DNA of 64,000 nt from Bradyrhizobium lablabi (GTDB lineage Bacteria; Pseudomonadota; Alphaproteobacteria; Rhizobiales; Xanthobacteraceae): the NCBI RefSeq assembly GCF_900141755.1, contig NZ_LT670844.1:4836001-4900000 (forward strand), read 5' to 3'. Position 1 is the first letter of the stretch. Each line of letters begins with the position of its first letter. A model generated the notes under the pieces. That model saw nothing but the letters and a program-made list of their open reading frames with translations, did not search any database and was not told the DNA's origin. The position numbers were made by a program, and so were the translations under genes. Of the stretch, positions 24,245 to 32,746 are shown piece by piece.

Positions 24245-25228
24245 CTATTCGATCACCTCGTCGGCACGGGCGAGAAGAATGGGCGGCACCTCTAGACCTA
24301 GCGCCTTGGCGGTTTTGAGGTTGATCACGAACTCGAACTTGGTTGGCTGCTGCACAGGTAGATCAATGGCCTTCTCGCCCCGGAGTATCCGATCTACATA
24401 CGCCGCTGCCTGTCGGAATTCATCCACGATGTCGGGGCCGTAGGAAACAAGGCCTCCCGCGTCGGCGTAAAACCGAAACGCATAAATCGCGGGCAGGCGA
24501 TATCGAGCCGCCTGTTCGACGATTAGTTTGTAGTGAAAAGGCAGGAAGCTGTCCGGCGGGATGATCAAGCCCGAACCCGGCTCTCCTCCGAGCCGCGCCA
24601 TCACCGCTTCGATCTCCCCGGACGCATGAACCGGCGTCGTCACGGTTTCCATGCCAAACCTTGGAGCAGCCTCCTGCGCCGAAGGAACGAATAGTGGCGC
24701 AACGGGGGTCGCGCCCGGGTTGAACATAATTGCGACGCGCGTGACGTGCGGGGCAATCTCCTTAAGCAGTTCCAACCATTTCGCTCCCATACTCGGCTCA
24801 AAAGTCGTGAAACCGGTGGTATTGCCGCCCGGATGTGCGAGGTTCGCAACGCCGGCCGGCTCGCTGACCCCCACGAACACGATCGGCGTCGTGCGGGTCG
24901 CCTGCTGCACGGCCCGCAAGGCCGCTCCGGAACTGACGACCATTACGTCTGGTGTCAGTCGCAGTAAGTCCGTTGCGGCGGCGCGCGCCCGCTCGTCTTC
25001 TCGGACGCCGAAACGATAGTCGATCTGAACGTTGCGACCGACCTTCCATCCCAGCTTCTCGAGGCCCTGCTGAAATGCGGTGGTGCGAACCAGGGTTTGC
25101 GGATCAGTCTCGGAGAGAATAACCAAGACGCCGACGCGCCGCTTCTGGTCGGGCTGTTGTGCACGCACGTCCGGCGGCCACATCACTGCCGCGCCACCGA
25201 GAAGCGTGATGAACTCGCGTCGCTTCAT
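24245..25228 (-). CDS. Orphan ABC-type substrate-binding protein (ABC_sub_bind family), 1 of 4
   Basis: The 327-residue exported protein starts MKRREFITLLGGAAVMW, a Tat-like lipoprotein-free signal, and has the family's HPGGNTTGF, GLVSYGPD and DLPVQQPTKFEFVINLKTAKALGLEVP ending in DEVIE. These proteins resemble TrpX/YtrF-type periplasmic binders, but no permease or ATPase lies nearby. They are abundant as solitary genes in Bradyrhizobium, from memory. ATG 25228 is chosen because the signal peptide starts there. IS30 sits 75 bases past its stop. Ligand unknown. Confidence 0.85.
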   Translation of the reverse strand: MKRREFITLLGGAAVMWPPDVRAQQPDQKRRVGVLVILSETDPQTLVRTTAFQQGLEKLGWKVGRNVQIDYRFGVREDERARAAATDLLRLTPDVMVVSSGAALRAVQQATRTTPIVFVGVSEPAGVANLAHPGGNTTGFTTFEPSMGAKWLELLKEIAPHVTRVAIMFNPGATPVAPLFVPSAQEAAPRFGMETVTTPVHASGEIEAVMARLGGEPGSGLIIPPDSFLPFHYKLIVEQAARYRLPAIYAFRFYADAGGLVSYGPDIVDEFRQAAAYVDRILRGEKAIDLPVQQPTKFEFVINLKTAKALGLEVPPILLARADEVIE

Positions 25229-25310
25229 TGTTGTTCCGTCCCCGATGCTCCAACCGGAGCGTAAGCACTTTTCAGCATAAGTCCAAGCGGCCGGATGTCC
25301 GAGTCGGGTC

Positions 25311-25400
25311 AATCGCTCCACTTTGACCGTGCGCCGATCACTTCCGGTCTTTCCCACTTAGCGGACATTTTCCATGTCCGTCGGCATGTCTCAAAGGTGC
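25311..25400. repeat. Repeat unit U between orphan binding-protein genes
   Basis: The unit reads GGGTCAATCGC...TTTGACC, GCGCCGATCACTTCCGGTCT, GCGGACAT, then CGGCATGTCTCAAAGGTGCCA. Related sequence occurs at 29378, 56093, 57377 and 58549, each beside an orphan binding-protein gene or the island end. Shorter GTCCGAAAAGTGCCAA pieces lie at 24207 and 54974. It holds the short inverted pairs GGTCAA/TTGACC. Confidence 0.6.
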
Positions 25401-25424
25401 CACAAGCCGACGTGTCCCGGCCGC

Positions 25425-26420
25425 TTATCCGATGACCTCGTCGGCGAGTGCGAGCAGCTTGTCTGGAATGGTGAGGCCGAGCGCCTTCGCAGTCTTGAGG
25501 TTGATGACCAACTCGAACTTGGTCGCCTGCTGCACCGGCATATCGGCCGGCTTTTCTCCCTTGAGTATCCGACCGACATATATTCCTGTCAGACGAATAA
25601 GGTCGACGGGGTTGGTCCCGTAACTTATCAAGCCGCCGGCTTCGGGGTACTCGCGCCATGCCGCAATGGAAGGGATGGCATACCGGGCGGCCAGAGCTGC
25701 GATTTGCCAGCGCTGGCTGAAATAGTACGCATCGGCCCCAATCACAATCGCGCGGGCACCTAGGGCGATCAGATTCGGAAATAAAGCATCAATTTCATCT
25801 TGATGTTTCGCCTCAGCAACATGCAGCTCCAGCCGCAGAGATCGCGCCGCGGCTTCAACCTCCCGGCGTTCAGCCTGTTCAAATGGATTTGCTGGATTTG
25901 TCAGTAGCGCGATAGTCGCCGCGGTGGGTATCAATTGATGCAATAAATCGACCCGCTTTGTGACCACAGGGACCTCAAGCATAGCAAGCCCTGTGATGTT
26001 GCCTCCCGGGTGCGCGAGGCTCGCGACGAGCCCGAACTCGACGGGGTCACCCCCTATCATGAACACTATTGGAATGGTTTGTGTAGCTGCCTTCGCAGCG
26101 AGCGCCGCCGCTGTGGATCCCGGCACTGCGATGGCAGCAACCCGACGACCGGCCAGTTCGGCCAATATGCCCGGCAAGCGTTCGTGACGGCCTTCCGCCC
26201 ACCGCCATTCTATGACGACGTTCTTATTTTCGACGTAGCCGGCTTGCGTCAGGCCTTGACGAAATGCGTCCTCAAAACGCGTGTTTTCCCCACGCTTGGC
26301 GAGACGCACAACACCGATGACGGGCATGGGCTGCTGCTGCGCGGGCGCAGTCAATGGCCAAGCGACGGCGGCGGCGCCAACCGCGGCTATCAACTCTCGC
26401 CGTCCGATTGTGGCTGGCAT
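25425..26420 (-). CDS. Orphan ABC-type substrate-binding protein, 2 of 4
   Basis: The 331-residue exported protein has an N-terminal signal (GRRELIAAVGAAAVAWPL...APAQQQ), AHPGGNITGL, GLISYGTNPVDL and DMPVQQATKFELVINLKTAKALGLTIP, ending DEVIG. It is a diverged paralogue of the gene at 24245 (same strand, about 200 bases apart), not a recent duplicate. ATG 26420 follows GGAGGAGAGG. Without a cognate ABC complex it may serve a distant transporter or a sensor. Confidence 0.85.
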   Translation of the reverse strand: MPATIGRRELIAAVGAAAVAWPLTAPAQQQPMPVIGVVRLAKRGENTRFEDAFRQGLTQAGYVENKNVVIEWRWAEGRHERLPGILAELAGRRVAAIAVPGSTAAALAAKAATQTIPIVFMIGGDPVEFGLVASLAHPGGNITGLAMLEVPVVTKRVDLLHQLIPTAATIALLTNPANPFEQAERREVEAAARSLRLELHVAEAKHQDEIDALFPNLIALGARAIVIGADAYYFSQRWQIAALAARYAIPSIAAWREYPEAGGLISYGTNPVDLIRLTGIYVGRILKGEKPADMPVQQATKFELVINLKTAKALGLTIPDKLLALADEVIG

Positions 26421-26578
26421 TTGCCTCTCCTCCGAGGGCTGCCTACCAATGGCAATGATACCACGCCGCGAGCATACTGTATTCGAGGTCAGGCCAGGCT
26501 GGATGCAGTGCTTCAGGGCCGGAGCAATGTCTCCTCCGGGTCAAAAGGCGAAGTGGTGAGCCTTCCGGCCCATGTCCG

Positions 26579-27271
26579 CTATGAGGGTAAGACCAGACCC
26601 GTTGTCGCGAACTGCGACAGTACGCGCTTTACCTGGGCAGCATGCCAAGCACCGCCACGAGGCGCGGTTATCCCTCTTTGATTAAGGCCGGATGCCACGG
26701 CGCAGAGCGATTGAGCACCGCTATTCTGGATTTCAAGGATGGTGGTACGTAAATCGGACGCCCGCCGAACGGCTTTATTGGTTCTTGCGGCCCGCGCCCG
26801 CGCAAGGTCGTTGCAGGTTCCTGCACGGTTTCGGAATCCCCCAAGGCGGACGCCCCGGGCTTTGGCCGCCGCTAGGGCCGCCCGGGTACGATCCGAGATC
26901 ATTCGGGCTTCGTGCTCTGCGACGGCCGCTAGGATATGGATGGTAAGCCGATTGGCTTGAGGAAAATCGACGGCTTCAAATTCGACACCCGACTCCATGA
27001 GATTGGATACGAAGGCGACGCTTCGGGCGAGGCGGTCCAGCTTGGCAATGATCAGGGTGGCCCGATGGAGGCGGCACGCGGCAAGTGCCTCCGCAAGCCT
27101 CGGACGATCATTTTTACGCCCGCTTTCGACTTCGGTGTATTCGGAGATCAGATCGCCGCCATCGCTTAGCCGATCATTTACGGCCTTCCGCTGGGCATCA
27201 AGGCCGAGGCCGGACCTACCTTGGCGTTGGGTGCTTACCCGGTAGTATGCGATATAGCGGGTGTTTCGCAT
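26579..27271 (-). CDS. Serine recombinase (resolvase/invertase family)
   Basis: The 230-residue recombinase has the catalytic domain with YYRVSTQRQGRSGLGLDAQ (nucleophile Ser), ATLIIAKLDRLARS, and AAVAEHEARMISDRTRAALAAAKARG leading to helix E. A basic helical C-terminus (residues 150-225) with GLNQRGITAPRGGAWHAAQVKRVL is recombinase-like DNA binding. ATG 27271 follows GGAG by eight bases. It is small enough to be a resolvase or invertase. The 38-bp dyad 12 bases upstream is its likely site or operator. A decayed relative lies at 22438. Confidence 0.9.
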   Translation of the reverse strand: MRNTRYIAYYRVSTQRQGRSGLGLDAQRKAVNDRLSDGGDLISEYTEVESGRKNDRPRLAEALAACRLHRATLIIAKLDRLARSVAFVSNLMESGVEFEAVDFPQANRLTIHILAAVAEHEARMISDRTRAALAAAKARGVRLGGFRNRAGTCNDLARARAARTNKAVRRASDLRTTILEIQNSGAQSLCAVASGLNQRGITAPRGGAWHAAQVKRVLSQFATTGLVLPS

Positions 27272-27283
27272 TGGATGCTCTCC

Positions 27284-27321
27284 GTAACATTTCGTGCAAC
27301 GTCGGATGCACGAAGCGTTAC
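27284..27321. promoter_or_regulatory. 38-bp dyad beside the serine recombinase (possible res site)
   Basis: GTAAC-AT-TTCGTGCA and TGCACGAA-GC-GTTAC form a 15-base imperfect inverted repeat around an 8-base centre, starting 12 bases upstream of the recombinase ATG. Res subsite I sequences of serine recombinases have this position and symmetry. The rest of 27322-27637 is AT-rich and shows nothing else I can name. Confidence 0.5.
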
Positions 27322-27637
27322 AGAGGGCGATTCGAGCCGCCACTCAAGTTTTGTAACAGGCAGAGGAGCAACTGTTCGTCTCGGCGACGTCGCTGGTGTA
27401 TCCATGTCGAAAAAAGCATCGCTGTTGATAACGCCGTTTGCGAAAATTCTCCTGCGTCTAGCCGTATTAGAATTCGAAAGCGACGCGCGTACTTCTTGGC
27501 ACACACGCCGCCCTCTCAATTAATAAAGTCCAATAAGATGTACTTAAATGATATCACGTTGAAGTAGGGACAGCTCGGGAGGCTGTGAACTACTGATGAG
27601 TTTAAAGGGCGGCACCTGAATCGGGGAATGAAGGGAA

Positions 27638-28315
27638 ATGTCGGACACCTTAAAAGCAGCACTGATCGCACTTGTAGGTACGGCCATATTGGCTCCGTTA
27701 GTAGTTAGATGCCTCGCGTGGTTGGGGGAAAAGCGCTCTCAATTACTGGTAGTTTTGACCTGGAATCAAGCAGGGAAGTGCGACTATCTTGAAGCCATAA
27801 CGAGCAAGCTGATCCTAGGCAGCAAAGAATTTCGGGAAGCTGCAAGTGTCGACGAAAGTAGGTGGAGGGATCTTAGGATATTTCGAACGTTCTTTTCCGC
27901 GCAGTCGTACATGCGGTTTGTTATTCTAAACAATAGCCGCAAGAAGTTGTCTCACCTAACCCTCTTTGACAATGAATGGAGCGACCTTTTTCAAATCGAC
28001 CAGGGACCGACGATCTCTGTTGAGAGGGGGCAACCAATGGTGCTGGGTGATGTACAACCCGGGAGGGAAATCGTGCTGCACCTATGGTCGTCAAGCAATA
28101 TCCCCGTTTGGAATCCGGATACCAGAAAGCGGTTTAAGTTCTCAGCTGATGAGTTAGATCGGGTAAAAATCAAAGAGCCCATGCAAGAATTTCTGAAAAG
28201 GAGATATCAGCATCGAATTTTGAAGTATTTAGCAATTAGCACCTGGGCGACCTTAGTCGGGTTAAGCGGGCTCGCGTACTTTGGTGGCGACATTCACATT
28301 GCTATCAAGTGGTAA
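27638..28315 (+). CDS. Two-TM membrane protein of unknown function
   Basis: The 225-residue protein has an N-terminal membrane helix (residues 7-25) and a C-terminal one (about 200-217) around a 170-residue soluble domain with many Trp, Arg and Ser residues (SRWRDLRIFRTFF, LHLWSSSNIPVWNPDTRKRF). I do not recognise it. The domain placement between two TM helices recalls effector or sensor proteins of defence islands, but no motif supports that. Codon use is AT-richer than the core genes. ATG 27638 follows AAGGGA. Confidence 0.65.
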   Translation: MSDTLKAALIALVGTAILAPLVVRCLAWLGEKRSQLLVVLTWNQAGKCDYLEAITSKLILGSKEFREAASVDESRWRDLRIFRTFFSAQSYMRFVILNNSRKKLSHLTLFDNEWSDLFQIDQGPTISVERGQPMVLGDVQPGREIVLHLWSSSNIPVWNPDTRKRFKFSADELDRVKIKEPMQEFLKRRYQHRILKYLAISTWATLVGLSGLAYFGGDIHIAIKW

Positions 28316-28454
28316 TAGAATGCATTGACTTTATTACGCGGCAACCGCGCTTATCACTATGTGGGTTCAGGCCGGAAAATCCGGAAGCACAGATCGATAA
28401 TTCGCCGGACTTCTTCGGATATGAGGCGCGCCCGCTAAGCGGAAGGAGAACACC

Positions 28455-29351
28455 GTGAAACCGACCGGCCAGACCCTCATTCGTAAGACTATCGCCAGCG
28501 GCTTAATCGCGATGGCTTGTTTCGCGTTGACGCCGCGTACAATGGCCCAATCACTCTCGACTGAGGGCATCGTAAAGCTTGCCAACTCAAACATGGAATA
28601 TTTCAGTCAAGGCAAAGGCGAAGCCATTGTGCTGCTTCCTGGCGGGACCTTGACCGTAGGTTACTTTGACGCCATGGCCACAGCACTCGCTGCGCAGGGG
28701 TATCGAGTGATCGGCGTCAACTTTCGCGGGTCCGGGAAAAGTACAGGGCCCAGCGAAGGGGTCACGCTCCAAACCAACGCCGATGATGTTGCCGGTGTCA
28801 TAACGGCGCTCAATGTTAGTCCCGTTCATCTAGCCGGTAACGATTTTGGAAACCGCGTAGCCCGCATGCTCGCCGCGTCGCATCCGGAACTGGTGCACAG
28901 CGTCATCCTTATTGCGGCTGGTGGAAAAATCCAGCCGAAGCCCGAGGCTTCTCACGCGTTGGAGGTCATATTCAACCCGGCGTCCACGGAAGCGGAGGTC
29001 CTCTCCGAGATGAAGTATCTCGTGGCCAATGAGGCGGATGCCGCACGAGTGTGGAAAATCTTGAACGCTTCGCGTGACCCTAAGGCTGGTGCCATAGAAG
29101 AGGCGGCTGCAAAGGCGACGCCGCTTGCGGCGTGGTGGGCACCCCCGGGAAACACCAAATACTTGATCTTGCAAGGAGCGGACGACCAAATCGCTCCACC
29201 GGAGAACGGCGTTTTGCTTCAAAAGGAACTGGGGCCCCGTGCGACCGTAGTGAACGTACCCGGCGCGGCGCATCTGTTGCCGATCGAACTGCCAGCAGTC
29301 GCGGCATCTCACATCGTCGAGTTCGTTAAATCTGTTGGTAAGGCGCCCTGA
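28455..29351 (+). CDS. Secreted alpha/beta-hydrolase-fold protein
   Basis: The 298-residue protein has a signal peptide (ALTPRTMAQS) and an alpha/beta hydrolase fold: LLPGGTLTVGYFD as oxyanion loop, VNFRGSGKS, and the nucleophile elbow LAGNDFGNRVAR, where Asp130 takes the place of the usual Ser. A later acid region (LQGADDQIAPPENG) and VPGAAHLLPIELP with the His are intact. An Asp nucleophile is normal in haloalkane dehalogenases and epoxide hydrolases, so it may be active as such, or be a non-catalytic relative. AGGAG lies before GTG-adjacent ATG 28455. It is the last island gene before the right tRNA copy. Confidence 0.8.
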   Translation: MKPTGQTLIRKTIASGLIAMACFALTPRTMAQSLSTEGIVKLANSNMEYFSQGKGEAIVLLPGGTLTVGYFDAMATALAAQGYRVIGVNFRGSGKSTGPSEGVTLQTNADDVAGVITALNVSPVHLAGNDFGNRVARMLAASHPELVHSVILIAAGGKIQPKPEASHALEVIFNPASTEAEVLSEMKYLVANEADAARVWKILNASRDPKAGAIEEAAAKATPLAAWWAPPGNTKYLILQGADDQIAPPENGVLLQKELGPRATVVNVPGAAHLLPIELPAVAASHIVEFVKSVGKAP

Positions 29352-29377
29352 TAGCTCGGGCGATTGTGAAAACTGTC

Positions 29378-29458
29378 CGAAGTCTGTTCAGGGTCAATCG
29401 CGTCGTTTTGACCCTCCGCCGACTACTTCCGGTCTTCCCTCGTAAGCAGACATGCTCC
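29378..29458. repeat. Repeat unit U at the island's right end
   Basis: GGGTCAATCGCGTCGTTTTGACCC is followed by GCCGACTACTTCCGGTCT and an AGCAGACATGCTC-like piece, matching the unit at 25311. It lies between the hydrolase gene and the right tRNA copy. Shared U units could permit recombination across the island end. Confidence 0.55.
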
Positions 29459-29616
29459 GCCTCAACCTGACGGGCTGTAAACGGTTTGAACGCGGCGCTG
29501 GAGCGGTCTATAAAAAGCGTCTCGGGGTAATCCGCCGACATCACGATGACACAACGATGCGAAACTAAAATCAGGTCGAAAAACACGAGAAGTACCTGAT
29601 TTTATTGAATAAGTTA

Positions 29617-29690
29617 GCGGTCGTAGTTCAATGGCAGAACGGCAGCTTCCCAAGCTGCATACGAGGGTTCGATTCCCTTCGCCCGCTCCA
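29617..29690 (+). tRNA. tRNA-Gly(CCC), second copy with an acceptor-stem mismatch
   Basis: The copy is identical to 18615-18688 except that base 5 is T instead of G. That gives GCGGTCG against CGCCCGC and leaves a U5-C68 mismatch in the acceptor stem. Everything from base 6 to CCA is the same. As the right attachment end it may be a pseudo-tRNA, although a single mismatch need not abolish function. Confidence 0.8.
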
Positions 29691-29873
29691 GGCCCCACCG
29701 GGTAGGGGCAGGCAGACCTGACCCCCGCTTTCGACGGCAGGGCCGGAAGGCTGTCATGCAATCCGGTGACACGGCCACGCTGATCCGGACAAGTGCATTT
29801 ACCCGATCTTACAGACTTGTCCGTTAGGGTCCCCCGCGATCGCGGTATCTCCGCCGTTGCGGTGTGGTTAACA

Positions 29874-32276
29874 ATGTTCAAGATTTACACGTGCATTGCC
29901 TACGCCCACGATTTGAGGCTGGTCGGTCTTGCGGCCCTGGTGTGCGTGCTGGCGTCATTTGCGGCGATCAACCTGCTTCGCCATGCCCAAAAATCCTCAG
30001 GTCAGACGCGGGGCATGTGGCTGGCCGTGTCCGCCATATCTACCGGCTTCGGCATTTTTGCAACGCACTTCATCGCGATGCTCGCATTCACGCCGGGAAT
30101 CCCGAGCGGCTACAACGTTGTTTTAACCATGCTGTCGCTGGTGGCGGCGATCTTGCTGACCGGCGCAGGGCTCGCGGTGTCGCTGACGCCGAACTGGCGC
30201 CACGGGCCGTGGCTGGGCGGCGCCATCGTTGCCGGGGGCATCGCAGCGATGCACTACACCGGGATGGCCGCATTTGAAATCGAGGGCACCATCCTGTGGG
30301 ATCCCGTGCTTGTCGTCACATCGATCGTGCTCGGCGCGGCAATCGGCGCGGTCGCACTTCCCGTCGGTCTTCATGGCAAGGAAGAGAAGTGGAAGATCGG
30401 CGGTGCCCTGCTGCTGACGCTGGCGATCTGCAGCCACCACTTCACCGCGATGGGCGCGGTGTCGATTATTCCCGATCCGACCATCGAGGTTTCGCCATCG
30501 GCACTTCCCGCTGGACTGCTTGCGATCGGGGTGGCGATCGCGAGCGTCGCCATTATCGCCCTGGCGCTGGCGGGCGTCGTGCTCGATATCCGCGATCAAA
30601 GGCGTTCGGAACTCGAGGTCGAGCGGATGCGCGATCTCGCCGATGCTTCGGTCGAGGGGCTTCTGGTTTGCGACGGAGAGGCGATCGTCTCGGTCAACAC
30701 GAGTTTTGCGCATCTCGCCGGATTGCCGGCCGCCACGCTCGTCGGCGAAAAGCTCGAGTACTGCTTTCCGGACCAGGCCGCGCGCACTGAGCTATTGTCG
30801 GGATCGAACAAAACGGTTGAAACGGCGTTGCGCCATCTCGACGGCTCGACGACCCCGGTCGAATTGATCCTGCGGTCGATCGTTTACGCCGGACGGCCGC
30901 ACCAGGTCATCGCGGTCCGCGACCTGAAGGCGCGCAAGGACGCCGAGCAGCATATCTATTTCCTGGCGCATCACGATGCGCTGACCTCGCTCCCGAACCG
31001 CAGCCATTTCAATGCGCGGATCGACCAGGAGATCGCGGCATTGACGGCGGGCAAAAGCCTCGCGGTGCTGTGTCTCGACCTCGACAAGTTCAAGGAAGTC
31101 AACGACCTGTTCGGACACACCACCGGCGACAAGGTGTTGCAGATGGTCGCTTCACGCGTCACCGCGGTGCTCGGTGAACGGCAGATGATGGCGCGTCTCG
31201 GGGGCGACGAGTTCGCCATCCTGATGCCTGATGTTGCAAATCCCGCCGCCGCCAGCCGGCTTGCCGAGACTATCCTGGAAGCGCTGCGCGCCTCGAGCGA
31301 TGCCGCGGACACCCGCATCGCGACCTCTATCGGCATCGCGCTTTGTCCCGACGACGCGGCGGACCGTCACTCGCTTCTTACCCACGCCGATACCGCCCTC
31401 TACCGCGCCAAAAACGAGGGCCGCAACACCTATCGCTTCTTCGAGGCAAAAATGGGCGTCGAGGTTCGCGAGCGCCGATTGCTCGAGCACGATCTCCGTC
31501 ATGCCATCGCGCGCGACGAGTTGCGGCTGGTGTATCAGCCGCAGAAGGTGGTCCTGAGCGACACCATCAGCGGCTTTGAGGCATTGCTGCGCTGGAGACA
31601 CCCGACGCGCGGCGAAATCTCGCCGGCCGTTTTCATCCCGATCGCCGAGGAGACCGGCGCGATCCTGCAGATCGGGGACTGGGTGTTGCGAACCGCCTGC
31701 CGCGAGGCCGCCAGCTGGACGCAGCCGTTGAAGATTGCCGTCAACGTCTCGGCGGTGCAGCTCTACAACGCAAGCTTCGTCGGGGAATTGCACCAGATAT
31801 TGCTCGACACCGGCCTGCCGCCACGCCGGCTGGAGATCGAGATCACCGAGACCGCGCTGGTTCGCGATTTCAACCGGGCGCTTGCCATGCTGCGGCAAAT
31901 CAAGGCGATCGGTATCGCCATCGCGATGGATGATTTCGGCACCGGCTATTCGTCGCTGTCCAATTTGCGCGCGTTTCCGTTCGACCGGATCAAGATCGAC
32001 GGCTCCTTCATCAAGTCCGTCAATTCCAACGGTCAGGCCGCGACCATCGTGCGGGCGGTATTGGGGCTTGGCCGTGGACTCGGCCTTCCCGTGATCGCCG
32101 AAGGCGTCGAGACCGCCGCTGAGCTGAAATTCCTGCAGGACGAGAGCTGTACCGAGGTGCAGGGATATTTGCTCGGCCGTCCGGCCGCAATCGGCAGCTT
32201 CCGCCACTACACTCACGGCGACGTCGCTTTGGACGAGAGCGACGATGTTACCATGCGGCCGGCGCAGCGCGCCTGA
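29874..32276 (+). CDS. MHYT-PAS-GGDEF-EAL cyclic-di-GMP enzyme
   Basis: The 800-residue protein starts with a seven-TM MHYT sensor (ATHFIAML, AMHYTGMAAF and CSHHFTAMGAV are its three repeats, residues 60-240). A PAS-like segment (280-370) follows, then GGDEF with an intact MARLGGDEFAIL, then EAL with FEALLRWRHP, EITETAL and DDFGTGYSS. Both the diguanylate cyclase and phosphodiesterase signatures look complete, so it may make or break cyclic di-GMP. MHYT is thought to sense O2, CO or NO through copper. A longer frame starts at 29793; ATG 29874 is chosen because the first TM begins there. Confidence 0.92.
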   Translation: MFKIYTCIAYAHDLRLVGLAALVCVLASFAAINLLRHAQKSSGQTRGMWLAVSAISTGFGIFATHFIAMLAFTPGIPSGYNVVLTMLSLVAAILLTGAGLAVSLTPNWRHGPWLGGAIVAGGIAAMHYTGMAAFEIEGTILWDPVLVVTSIVLGAAIGAVALPVGLHGKEEKWKIGGALLLTLAICSHHFTAMGAVSIIPDPTIEVSPSALPAGLLAIGVAIASVAIIALALAGVVLDIRDQRRSELEVERMRDLADASVEGLLVCDGEAIVSVNTSFAHLAGLPAATLVGEKLEYCFPDQAARTELLSGSNKTVETALRHLDGSTTPVELILRSIVYAGRPHQVIAVRDLKARKDAEQHIYFLAHHDALTSLPNRSHFNARIDQEIAALTAGKSLAVLCLDLDKFKEVNDLFGHTTGDKVLQMVASRVTAVLGERQMMARLGGDEFAILMPDVANPAAASRLAETILEALRASSDAADTRIATSIGIALCPDDAADRHSLLTHADTALYRAKNEGRNTYRFFEAKMGVEVRERRLLEHDLRHAIARDELRLVYQPQKVVLSDTISGFEALLRWRHPTRGEISPAVFIPIAEETGAILQIGDWVLRTACREAASWTQPLKIAVNVSAVQLYNASFVGELHQILLDTGLPPRRLEIEITETALVRDFNRALAMLRQIKAIGIAIAMDDFGTGYSSLSNLRAFPFDRIKIDGSFIKSVNSNGQAATIVRAVLGLGRGLGLPVIAEGVETAAELKFLQDESCTEVQGYLLGRPAAIGSFRHYTHGDVALDESDDVTMRPAQRA

Positions 32277-32297
32277 ACCGGAAAATCGGGTACCATC

Positions 32298-32552
32298 TCA
32301 CCCGTGGTGGGTGCGATGATGACGGTGCCAGCGCGGTTGCACATACGGCTCCACGGACGCATTGCCGCTCTGCCAGCCGCTGCGATAGGAGCCGGGGTAG
32401 GTGACGGGATTGCCGGGGCCGTAGTTTTGGCAATTCGCATTCGGGTAGTACTGCGCGCAATAGCCGGGTTCTTCGACAACGGGTTGCGCCAGCACCGGCG
32501 TGGCAAACGCAGCCGCGGCAACCGCGGCGGCGCCGATCAATGCGAATCTCAT
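32298..32552 (-). CDS. Small secreted Tyr/Pro/His-rich protein
   Basis: The 84-residue protein has a clear signal peptide (ALIGAAAVAAAAFATPVLAQ). The mature part of about 60 residues is rich in Tyr, Asn, Pro and Gly (YCAQYYPNANCQNYGPGNPV), has two cysteines, and ends in WHRHHRTHHG. ATG 32552 follows AGGAGACAG; the longer frame to 32750 is not supported. I recall similar small exported proteins in Bradyrhizobium but know no function. It converges with the cyclic-di-GMP gene, 21 bases apart. Confidence 0.65.
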   Translation of the reverse strand: MRFALIGAAAVAAAAFATPVLAQPVVEEPGYCAQYYPNANCQNYGPGNPVTYPGSYRSGWQSGNASVEPYVQPRWHRHHRTHHG

Positions 32553-32746
32553 CTCTGTCTCCTGCATCGGTGTGAGCACAGAAGATGGGAACGCGTCTTC
32601 CGTTTCGCCAATTGGCTTTTGGCTCGCTCTTTGAAACGTGATAGCCGGTCCACCCGAGTTCACGCGAGTGAAATCGGCCCACCCGCGCGCAGCGGGCACC
32701 GCCGCCCCGGCATGACCGGGGCAGCCGCATCGCCGTTCGCCGTTCG

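Larger units (their letters stand above)
18620..29690. mobile_element. 11-kb integrative island at tRNA-Gly(CCC)
   Basis: A 69-base direct repeat (18620-18688 and 29622-29690), formed by the 3' part of tRNA-Gly, brackets the segment. A tyrosine integrase lies next to the left repeat and points toward it, the usual layout for tRNA-targeting islands. The content differs from the flanks: an AIPR defence-type protein, a serine recombinase and a recombinase relic, an IS30 copy, two orphan binding proteins, and AT-richer stretches around 20400-20650, 22650-22920 and 27300-28320. No conjugation, plasmid replication or phage structural genes are seen, so it is probably mobilised only by its integrase or is a remnant. 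Confidence 0.88.
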
